DNA of 64,000 bases from Pollenia angustigena. Taxonomy: Eukaryota > Arthropoda > Insecta > Diptera > Polleniidae. Within the stretch, counting starts at the first letter, position 1; every line of letters begins with the position of its first letter. The notes beneath the pieces are model-generated. The model ran no database searches. It saw only the letters and a list, made by a program, of their open reading frames with translations, and had not been told where the DNA came from. The position numbers and the translations under genes are program-made. The stretch spans positions 168,126,478 through 168,190,477 of the forward strand of contig OV884058.1 in assembly GCA_930367215.1 (NCBI GenBank), written 5' to 3'. Of this stretch, positions 56,341 through 64,000 are shown one piece after another.

Positions 56341-56790
56341 CAAAGCTGAAAACCTGTATAACTCAAGAACGGTAAGAGAAAATTCAAAAATATTTGTTTC
56401 TAAATTATTTAGAATAAATTGGCATTTCAAACTGCATTATAGCTTTGTTTTATTTTCATAAAAATTTTAAAAGTTATAAAGCGTTTTTTACAAAATGTAT
56501 GGGAAAGTTACGAAAAATTTTAATGTACGGTACATAAATGAGCAAACGCATTGCAAAACCATTGTATCTTTGTACAGCAAAATAAAGCTTGAACATTTTT
56601 CTTTTAAATTACTTCTTTAAAAGTGAACACTTAAAAAAAGACCGGCAGACCCGATTTTTGGCATCAATTTGTCTTTATAGACCTCTAAACCTCTTCCTAA
56701 AAATCTGAAAAAAAAAACTCAAAAATGCTTTGCCCTATTAGATTTTAAATTATGCTTGAGCCCCAAAAAAATAATTTGTTGTTAAAATTT
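56340..56790. mobile_element. Relic of a TAGGGTGTCCC transposon arm
   Basis: AAGTTATAAAGCGTTTTTTAC, GACCTCTAAACCTCTTCCTA followed by AAAATCTGAAAAAA, and ATTATGCTTGAGCC match the right arm of the transposon at 29640-30075. The terminus itself is gone. Confidence 0.6.
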
Positions 56791-56846
56791 AGTTACTGTA
56801 TTGTTACCTCAAGTAATAAATTGTGCCGGTAAAATAAATGCTAACG

Positions 56847-57300
56847 TTAATTGCTAAAAGTACAGAATTGCACTACTGACCCCTTTTCCCTATATAATAA
56901 TTCCAACTTCGGCAAGGGCCTTAAGTCGATCCTAGCTCCCACGTAATCCGTTGATCCGGGCAGGCACAGGCAATAACCACCAATGTCAATCTTATCCAAG
57001 GTACTCAAGCGACCTATCGCAAAATTTTCTAAAAGTCCAAGTTTATGAAGACTTCTGGCTACTTTTCCCATCACATATTGCTTACCTATAATTGGCAGAA
57101 TATGTAGAAGAACATCCAAGGCTATTTAAGAAGTGCTTCTCATTGCCCCTGTCAAGCCGATCATAGCACACCTCTTAGCCGTAGATAGAACGTTACTCCG
57201 ACATGCCAGTCTCATTGCCTCTCACCAAACACAGTATCCATAGTTAAGAATGAGTCTCACCACCGATGTGTATAGCATGTCGGCCTGAGTCCCCAGTTCC
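56847..57300 (-). pseudogene. LINE fragment between RT and RNase H regions
   Basis: The minus strand reads MLYTSVVRLILNYGYCVW, a stop, MRLACRSNVLSTAKRCA then MIGLTGAMRSTS, a stop, IALDVLLHILP. This is the region following RT in R1/I/LOA-type ORF2 proteins; compare LAELSITGALRSTPTAAMDV in the LINE at 23380-23330. The clean 90-codon frame 57119-56847 continues it. Both ends are truncated. Confidence 0.65.
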
Positions 57301-57659
57301 TACCAATCGATGATCCCTCAAAAATACTTTAGTTTTTGTTCGAAACATATAAGTTATGTTTTATAAAATTCAAAACAACTAAAAGAAAAAGTACCAAGTC
57401 CACATTAAAAGTACAAAATATTTAACAGAAAAAGTTGTCAATATCTTCCATGTCAAAAAAGTTTCGACAATAAAACTAAGCTGCACTTACAGATTAAAAA
57501 AAAATTTTGAGAACTAATCAAATTTATTAAATTACGAGTGAAGGTAACAACATGTAAAATAAAACAAATTAATTGTTGCAGTTGTTCCTTTGGCCAGATT
57601 GATGCATTTATGAATATTATTTTTATCAAGCTAATTGGGCCTTTCTTTCTTCAATGTAA

Positions 57660-58574
57660 ATAAAATTCAATTTTTAATTACAATATTTTGTTACCGACGT
57701 TTCGTCGATTGATTGTCGACTTTTTCAAGGGATTGTCTATTTAAAAAATTATAAAAACAATAAAAAAAGTACAATAATGTTACACATAAATAATATAGAC
57801 TCTCTCATTATTTTTTATTGAATCTTCATATATTAAATTTGAACTAACAATAATTAGTAAAATCTTATCCTAATACTTTATTTATGTCCTGCCAGTGCCA
57901 GAGAAAAATTTTCTTCATCACGGGCTCTGTTCACATATGTAAGTAGGTGTTTATCGCTCTTCTGATTGGGTGAGTGCTGCAGTGTCTCTTCTTCTTAAGC
58001 GAGTATGGCCGCCATGATTTAAAATATTTCGAGCTAGTGGATTTGGGTGTTGTTCAAGCCGTTTTAAATATGTTACTGCATATTTTGTTATCATAGTTTT
58101 TACTAATGGCACATTGAGATCCTTATGAATGTTTGAGTTTTTAACGTACCAGGGAGCGGCTGTGATTATTCGAAGAAGTTTATTTTGGCGCCTTTGAATT
58201 TTTTCGATATTTGAGGCAAAGGCAGTGCCCCATATCTGAATACCGTAGCACCAGATAGGCTTTAAGATAGAGTTGTAAAGTAGAAGCTTGCAATCGAGAC
58301 TAAGGACAGAATTTCTTCCAATAAGCCAATGAATTTGAATGGCTTTTAGTTTCATTTGAGTTAATTTTGCCTCTATATGGCATTTCCACGTTAATCGCCG
58401 ATCCAGATGTATACCGATATATTTTACATGCGAATGTTGAGAAATTATTTGATTATTGATTGTTATAGGGGGCAAGATTCCCGGCGCAAGGTGAATGTTA
58501 TATGTACGCATTTTTGCTCATTGACCATTATCCTCCATTGTCTTAACCATATTTGAAATATATGATGCTGTAAG
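57660..58574 (-). pseudogene. Jockey-type LINE, 3' part of ORF2 and 3' UTR
   Basis: The frame 58511-57951 reads ...KYIGIHLDRRLTWKCHIEAK, LLLYNSILKPIWCYGIQIWG, IQRRQNKLLRIITAAPWYV and HPNPLARNILNHGG, the standard end of jockey-clade ORF2. One base out of frame it continues DKHLLTYVNRARDEENFSLA to LAGHK and a stop at about 57887. Upstream, IFQIWLRQWRIMVNEQKC then VHITF (58560-58500) lies in yet another frame. The 3' UTR ends with CTTGAAAAAGTCGAC, a loop, then GTCGA/TCGAC and GAAACGTCGG (57735-57690). A CGGBP1-type hAT element (58575-63342) separates this part from the RT core at 63351-63445. Confidence 0.82.
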
Positions 58575-58585
58575 CAGTGATGGTA

Positions 58586-59349
58586 ATTGTAGGGAATTTT
58601 CCCTTTTTGTAGGGATTTTTTTGGAAAATTTTACGCGTAGGGAAAAAAGGACAGATTTTTTATTTTGAGGCAAATTAAGGGAATTTTCAGAATATTATCT
58701 GATTTTCAATATATTGTCAAAAAATACGTAAATACTCGTGTTATTTTCATTTACGGATTACTTTTTTTTTATATATTTGTAATAGCATTCTAGTTCAAAT
58801 GTTATATTTTCAACAGAAACCATATACAGTGAGTTCTAACAGCCTGGCAACCATCAACACTTGCCCAAACCATGCACCCGCCCCATAATTATATATAAGG
58901 AGGGCGACGAATATCTGTGTATGCGTTTGCGAGCTATTTCTTATTTTTGCTATTTACATTCGCGCTTACATTTGCTAAAATGTATGCGAATATTAAAAGA
59001 GAATATCTAATGACTGAAATTTTTACATAGAAATTAATTTGTAAAAAAAACAATAACACCTTCTTAACTAAGAGAAATTAAACAATACAATTTAAAAAAA
59101 AAATATTAGTGAAAACTTTTGAAAGGATATATTTTAAAAAGGAAATTTTTTTTATATTTTTGTTCAGGGGATCAGAAGAAAATATTTTCTTAAATTTAAC
59201 AGGGCATTCCCTTTTATTTGGTATCAAGTTTGCTGAATATTATTAGATACTTATTTAAAAAAAAAAAAATATTTAAAATAAGTAGAAACTGGGAATTATT
59301 TCCTTCCGAAGGTTACTTTATATTATATATACTACTTATACTAGTTAAA
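58586..59349. other. hAT element interior, non-coding
   Basis: Subterminal GTAGGGA repeats (58589-58680) followed by AT-rich sequence without a recognised gene. Confidence 0.45.
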
Positions 59350-59925
59350 CTAGTTGAAAAGCCGAAAATCAAAAATATGGCTTCGTTACGATCTTCCGCA
59401 GAGAAAGTACTTCAAGTGTGCCAAATTTCAGCTTACTATGTCATCAGATGGCTTCACAAAGTTGCGGAAAGAATAGGACATACATGCAAACATCCTGACA
59501 TACTAAGAAATTATATATTGTATAGATAGATTAACATATGTTCGCGCAACTCAAAAACGCTTTAGCTTATTGAAAAACTAAAAAAAAAACCGAAATTCCG
59601 CAATAAAATTTACTTTAAGAAAGGTAAAACGTTTTTCTTATATGCGCAGTCGTTTTAGAAACATAATTTTTTTTCTGTAAAAAAAAATTATTTTTTTATT
59701 AAAATTTCGGAATTTTTGTTTTTAAAAATTCATAAAAAATTGAAAAATGCAGCTATGCTTCTAGTTTTATGCAGACATATAAGAAACAATATTGCAAACA
59801 AAACAAGCTATAAATGATTAAAATCTGTAGCAACTTTTGATTTTATGTATTCACAAAAGATGTGGCGGTTTAATAAAATTCTTAAATTAATTAAAATTTT
59901 TCGTCCTTTGTGAATACATAAGGGC
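59350..59925 (-). mobile_element. Second copy of the 45783-47138 repeat, one array unit
   Basis: Reverse complement of the ends of 45783-47138, containing GGCTTTTCAACTAG (end), a single 162-bp-type unit and the TTATGTATTCA/TGAATACATAA hairpin. It lies inside the old hAT element. Confidence 0.65.
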
Positions 59926-60290
59926 ATCCAAAAAAAGCACTAAAAAACAGTTTTAAGCTCTTAAAAAAAGCGTTTAAAAACATGAAAATAAGCTGTTAAA
60001 ATAAAAAAAAGAAATTCAAATTTATTGTTTATTTTCCACTTTATTCGTTGAATGCGTTGTTACAGTAAATTACAAATTGATGCGATACATTTTCGAAAAG
60101 AAAACCCTGTCTATTTGGTGTCAGCACGCTTTTGTACATAGAAAAACTTCTTTCTACGTCTACAGATGTTAAGGCAGCATATTTTAAATTGAGTATTTGC
60201 TCTGAGGTATATTTTATACGATTAGACTCGCAATTCCGCTTGCCTTCCAAAATATCCCCAATATCTTTTAGTACCGAAAATCCTTAATTT

Positions 60291-60948
60291 TAAGAACAAT
60301 TTTTGATTTTTAGTTGAACTGTTAATTTTAATTTTTTGATATTCTTTAATTAGGATTGAGTTCATCAAATTTAATTTTCATTAAATTATTTTCACTGAGG
60401 GAAGGAAATTTACAACTTGGAATTTTTATTAAAATTTATTGATAATTTTTCTTGGCTGAGCTGGGATTTGAACCCGGGTTGATCTTTACATGTTTCAAGA
60501 AACACCACTTTCTATCGTCAGAAGATCTTTGTGTTCTACCCACTGCACCACTGCGGTGCCCGATAGCCAACAGTCAAACATCAATCTTTAACCAGTAGTA
60601 CTGGTGGTTCGAAATTTGCTGTTATTATCACTTAAATTTCAAATTACATGTTGCCTCCTTTTTCCTCTGTTGTTTCGTATTCTTTCTGTCAATACTTGTC
60701 TTGTCCACTTTCGTCGACATTTTATTTGTACAAATTAAAGTACAAATGTTAACATTAGAGCTTCTGCCATAGCTATTTCTAAGAACAATTTTTGATTTTT
60801 AGTTGAACTGTTAATTTTAATTTTTTGATATTCTTTAATTAGGCTTGAGTTCATCAAATTTAATTTTCATTAAATTATTTTCAATGAGGGAAGGAATTTT
60901 ACAACTTGGAATTTTTATTAAAATTTATTGATAATTTTTCTTGGCTGA
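60291..60948 (-). repeat. 169-bp direct repeats flanking a tRNA-related (SINE-like) sequence
   Basis: 60291-60459 and 60780-60948 are 169-bp direct repeats with about five mismatches. Between them, on the minus strand, lie a Pol III box A-like TGGTGCAGTGGG (60550-60539) and a box B GGGTTCAAATCCC (60475-60463), 63 nt apart. This is longer than in a simple tRNA, and no acceptor stem pairs. This is the layout of a tRNA-derived SINE, followed directly by one copy of the 169-bp body. It splits the hAT transposase between VNKKFES and GFSVLKD. A TRIM-like terminal-repeat element is an alternative, but the repeats lack TG...CA ends and no target duplication was found. Confidence 0.6.
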
Positions 60949-61388
60949 TTCAAATTTTTTATTCACTTTGTCTCCTATATATCCTGGAACACCGGACATT
61001 TTTAATAAAGTGTCCATAACTATATTCACTTCGGAAACCAATGAAAGATTTTTTGTTTCCAATTTGGTTACTACTTCGTGTAAAAACCCAAAATTTACAG
61101 AAATGAGCAATATTTGGTTCCGCAAATTATTTTCATTAATTAAAGCCTGGCATATACGCACTGCTGAAGAATCTGTAGAGTTTAAATTTGAAAAAATTTC
61201 TGCGAAATTATCAGAATACTTGGCATAATAATTTACAGCCATTATCCTCGTTCCCCATCGAGTTGTCACCGGTTGTGGAGGTAGTGGTGTATCTGGTGCT
61301 GTTTATCGTAAGATTTGAAGCCTTGCAGGAGATTTAAGGAACGTTTTTTTTTTTGCATTTGAAATAAATGAGTCTACATTTGAGTAGC

Positions 61389-61828
61389 ATCCCAGTAAAA
61401 AAATTGGGTTTTTTGAAGCACTTAAGAGAAAAAGCGCATAATCGAGCGCTTCAACAAAAGAGCTTTAATAAAGCAGTAAATGATATGGAATGAAATATAC
61501 AAAAAAGCTGCTATTTTAGTGCTGACAACGAAGAAGGTTGAAAACCGAAAAGAAATAAAAATATGCGAAAATGATTGGAAAAAGGGATTTAAACAAAAGT
61601 AAAAGCAAAACATTAATGAATATATTAATATAGTCAGCCCCTAAAAAGCACTTTAGGAGTGCTTTGTTTGCATGCTTAAAGAAGCGCTTATTGTCAGCAG
61701 AAAATAGTCCTCCAAACCGGGAACACCCCATACAAAAATCAGGCATCCCATCAGCAGGTTTGAAGCGATTTGTGGTATGAATTCATACAGAAAACCTGCT
61801 CCTTTTGGAGCACATTTTTAACTGGGAT
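61389..61828. mobile_element. MITE inside the hAT transposase
   Basis: The ends ATCCCAGTAAAAAAATTGGG and TTTTTAACTGGGAT are inverted. The interior repeats AAGCACT/AGTGCTT and GAGCGCTT/AAGCGCTT blocks. It separates CEHIRES from NVDSFIS in the transposase frame. No coding capacity. Confidence 0.6.
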
Positions 61829-62769
61829 TCTCTTATATGTTCACAAACTCTGTAAACTCCATGTGCAAGGCAGGTTACGTGGGTTATATGTGGGTGAAAT
61901 ACAGTAATGGCTTTTGCAGCTTTCACCATATATGGTGCGGCATCACTTACAAAAAGAAGAATTTTATCTTTGTCTATGTCAAATTCTTTCATTGAATAAA
62001 TTATTACAAACGTGCAATAGTGGAATGATTAACTTTTTCTAATACAACTGTTTTTATTAAATATCGTTTTTCTGAAATATTTTCATCCACATGCCAGTAC
62101 ACCCACAATAACGTTTGCCACAAATCTGTTCGACACGTTACACACTAAAGCTGATCCATCAAATCTGGATACTGTTTGACTAGCTTGCGCAATTGAACCG
62201 ATTCGCTTTCCTTGACTTTAGGCAGTTTCTAAATAAAAAACTATAAACAACATTTTAACAAAGGTTTTTATAAATTAAAAAATAATTTATACTTACATCC
62301 AAAATGCAGAGGTAATGTAGGTAATTTTATCTGTTTTAAAAATGTTATGCTTTCAACAATTCAAAGAAAATTTTAAAATGTAAATTTGTTGACAGTAAAA
62401 ACTTGGCTACTTTGATTTAAACGTTTTTTTTTTCAACCAGAGTTGTTTCAGCACAAAGAGAAAGGCAAATTCATGATTATTTTTTTTGCAAATCAAAAAT
62501 TATTTTTTTTGCAAAAATTTATTAAATAAGTTTTTTTTCGTATGAAAAAATAACCTTAAAATGGCAAAATAAGTAAAAAAAGCCGATATTGGAAAAATAA
62601 CTAAAAAAATAGCCGATATTGCCAAAATAAGCAAAAAAAAAGCTCTAACAAATGTATCTCATCTTCTTTGTTTTTTATGATCGGAATTTGTGTTCAATCA
62701 AAAACATTCTATCTTGTAAACCAAAAAATAAGCATTTGCTTTTTTTTGGTTGCCCTACTAATTATTAAT

Positions 62770-63178
62770 GATCGATGGAGCCCTTTTCTGATTTTAGGTA
62801 AATCGAAAAAAGTGGGCGTAAAAGGGGGCGGGGCAATATTTTCTTTGCGTAAAAACCTAAGTTGGACCATGGCGATTATTTTACAAAAAAAATCGTCCAA
62901 ATCGGTCAAATAAATAGAAAAAGTGGGCGTAAAAGTAGGCGTGGTAAATTTTTCTTTCGATAAAAACTGAAAATAGATTAATACGAACATTTGAAAAAAA
63001 ATAGTGAAATCGATGGAGCAGTTTTCGGATTTAAGGTAAATCGAAAAAAGTGGGCGGTACAAAATTTTCTTTCCGTAAAAACCTAAGTTGGACCATGGCG
63101 ATCATTTAAAAAATCGTCCAAATCGGTTCTCAAGTTATGCGATCAGCAAGAGACAACATTTCATTTTTATTCTATAGA
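62770..63178 (-). mobile_element. Helitron 5' fragment with repeated tail blocks
   Basis: On the minus strand it begins TCTATAGAATAAAAATGAAA right after an A, the usual start of insect non-autonomous Helitrons. It continues with CATAACTTGAGAACCGATTT, GACGATTT, ATGATCGCCATGGTCCAACT and GCCCACTTTTTTCGATTTAC, repeated 2-3 times as at 8925-9540. No 3' CTAG end was found, so it is truncated or decayed. Confidence 0.6.
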
Positions 63179-63350
63179 TTTTTAAAATGTTAACAAAACA
63201 TCCATATATTTGTTTGCAGTTGCTAAAAACAAAAAATTTTTAACGTAGGGAAAAGTGTAGGGAATTTTTTTTGATTGTAGGGGAAAAAAGGGATTTTTTT
63301 TATACACGTAGGGATTTTTTGAAATTTCTCCTGGCATCACTGGCTGTGAG

Positions 63351-63445
63351 TAACGAGATGCTTCATAACGGTTTTCGTAGACGCTTAGAAAAGCTGTATC
63401 GTCTGTAAATGTTGAAGTTTGGGTGTAGTTGCTTGTTGGCATGTC
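63351..63445 (-). pseudogene. Jockey-type LINE, RT core fragment
   Basis: The minus strand reads DMPTSNYTQTSTFTDDTAFL then SVYENRYEASRYSQ, containing the RT catalytic box (F.DDTA). It continues directly into 58574 once the hAT element and one target copy are removed. Its 5' side is cut by mariner-like sequence. Confidence 0.75.
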
Positions 63446-63700
63446 CAAAGTATCAATGGCAGCTATAATTTCGTTTTCTAGAGGTGCAATTATGGCTGGC
63501 ACATGAGAGATTTCAAGTACTCGTATAAAAAATTGTCTATTTGCTGCTCGCCAAACTCGCCACTCAATAAGTTCATGGTATGCGTGGGGTCTGGCATTTG
63601 GCATGTGGTACCGTCTTGTTGAAAACAAATGTCTATCAAGTCTAATAATTCTATTTTGGCAAGAAATAAGTCGATAATCATCACATAACACAAGCCCAAT
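63446..63700 (-). pseudogene. mariner-like transposase relic
   Basis: The minus strand reads LLDLIDICFQQDGTTCQMP then THTMNLLSGEFGEQ (63640-63540), the second catalytic-aspartate block of mariner-type transposases (QQDGA..H....LL...F). After a deletion and a frame change it reads FLYEYLKS and PAIIAPLENEIIAAIDTL. The WPPRS..L.P.DFFLWG segment normally between them is missing. Both ends are undefined. Confidence 0.6.
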
Positions 63701-63774
63701 TATGGACAGCGGCGACGAATTGACATGTCGGAATCTTCAATATTCAATGACTTTCAATCGTTGTTCATTTGTTA

Positions 63775-64000
63775 GTCTATTCGTTGCGAAATTGCAAAGC
63801 TTTCGTAGCATTTTTGGCATTGCCACATGTAACGAAACTGTTTTTATCTGAAAAAACTTGCACTGAAAAACCAAATAGCAAAAAAAAAATCACCCTTTGT
63901 TTCGTCGCGGTCAACAGCAAGTTTAACAATTCCATTTAAATTTATGTCAACCTTCACTTGTCCTAATTTAAATGATATATCATGATTTGTTAAAATATCA
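63775..64000 (+). repeat. Unit C resumes (homologous to 17480-17700)
   Basis: Segments such as TTTTTGGCATTGCCACATGT, AACTTGCACTGAAAAACCAA, TTTCGTCGCGGTCA and TCCTAATTTAAATGATATAT, and the palindromic ATGATATATCATGATT, match the flank upstream of Or-A (17516-17700) and Or-B with about 85-90 percent identity by eye. Confidence 0.82.

Larger units (their letters stand above)
60041..62230 (-). pseudogene. hAT transposase (CGGBP1-type) relic in pieces
   Basis: Order on the minus strand: QASQTVSRFDGSALVCNVSN (62200-62140), then ...YFRKTIFNKN. A clean block 61992-61836 reads [20 protein letters not shown] then [19 protein letters not shown] (hAT catalytic region with SDAAPYM and CLAH). After a MITE comes NVDSFISNAKKKTFLKSPAR then PLPPQPVTTRWGTRIMAVNY (61388-61220). 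The region to 60949 ends VNKKFES. After the tRNA-related repeat it continues GFSVLKDIGDILEGKRN and LKYAALTSVDVERSFSMYK, the C-terminal dimerisation region (ERSFS..K...R), to 60041. Several stops and shifts mean no function. Confidence 0.78.
58575..63342 (-). mobile_element. Old hAT element (CGGBP1-type), heavily interrupted
   Basis: The ends CAGTGATGGTAATTGTAGGG and, reversed, CAGTGATGCCAGGAG, each followed by repeated GTAGGGAATTTT/GTAGGGATTTTT motifs, are flanked by GCTGTAAG (58567-58574) and GCTGTGAG (63343-63350). This is an 8-bp target duplication with one change. Removing it joins two parts of a jockey RT in frame (ASRYSQ to HHIFQIW). It holds a decayed transposase (60041-62230, minus) and at least four nested insertions. 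Confidence 0.82.

Noticed and set aside
60460..60560. A functional tRNA gene
   Set aside because: Box A and box B are recognisable, but their spacing is too long, there is no pairing acceptor stem, and the sequence is fused to a 169-bp repeated body; it is better read as a SINE-like element.

Overview
The window looks like a repeat-rich, AT-rich stretch of a higher-fly (dipteran, probably muscomorph) nuclear genome. The evidence is three copies of an insect odorant-receptor gene (7tm_6 family) with 54-60 bp GT-AG introns, jockey-type and RNase H-bearing (I/LOA-like) LINEs, a Penelope-like element, Helitrons, piggyBac-like elements and many hAT-like elements. There is no sign of a prokaryote, a virus or an organelle.

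The only genes that look like host genes are the three odorant-receptor (Or) paralogs, all on the minus strand: Or-A (15183-16524), Or-B (35743-37069) and Or-C (51973-53314). Each has four exons. Or-A encodes 390 residues with no disruption. Or-B is the same but ends five residues early. Or-C is a diverged paralog whose 3' half has been homogenised with Or-A/B, apparently by gene conversion.

Layout: 1-2.4 kb, dead Penelope-like element with a hammerhead-ribozyme-like 3' tail. 2.6-5.3 kb, an E-box-rich MITE and a piggyBac relic. 5.9-9.8 kb, a 29-bp minisatellite split by a 3.4-kb Helitron (6145-9568). 9128-30210 and 30211-45263 are two units of a direct tandem duplication of about 15 kb whose left breakpoint lies inside that Helitron. 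Each unit holds, in order, a three-layer nest (hAT > piggyBac > foldback hAT), the Or gene, the 3' end of a second Helitron, and a transposon (19932-30100; 40491-44904) coding for a protein with HWDGK, DTTSSNTG and CRHH motifs. In unit A that transposon carries a hAT-like element with many TATCGATA sites (22050-28813), which itself carries a nearly full-length RNase H LINE (22130-27706) with a 12-bp target duplication. 45.3-51.3 kb holds a 162-bp tandem array and several hAT-like or MITE elements. 51.65-54.6 kb is the Or-C segment. 54.6-63.77 kb is a thick nest of relics (LINEs, a CGGBP1-type hAT, mariner, Helitron, a tRNA-related SINE-like repeat). From about 63775 to the end, sequence homologous to the region downstream of Or-A/B resumes, so this block split the old Or-C segment.

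Many insertions could be delimited to the base from target-site duplications. For some of them the duplicated unit supplies the empty site. Domain and family names come from motif recognition by eye; nothing was searched or aligned by program.
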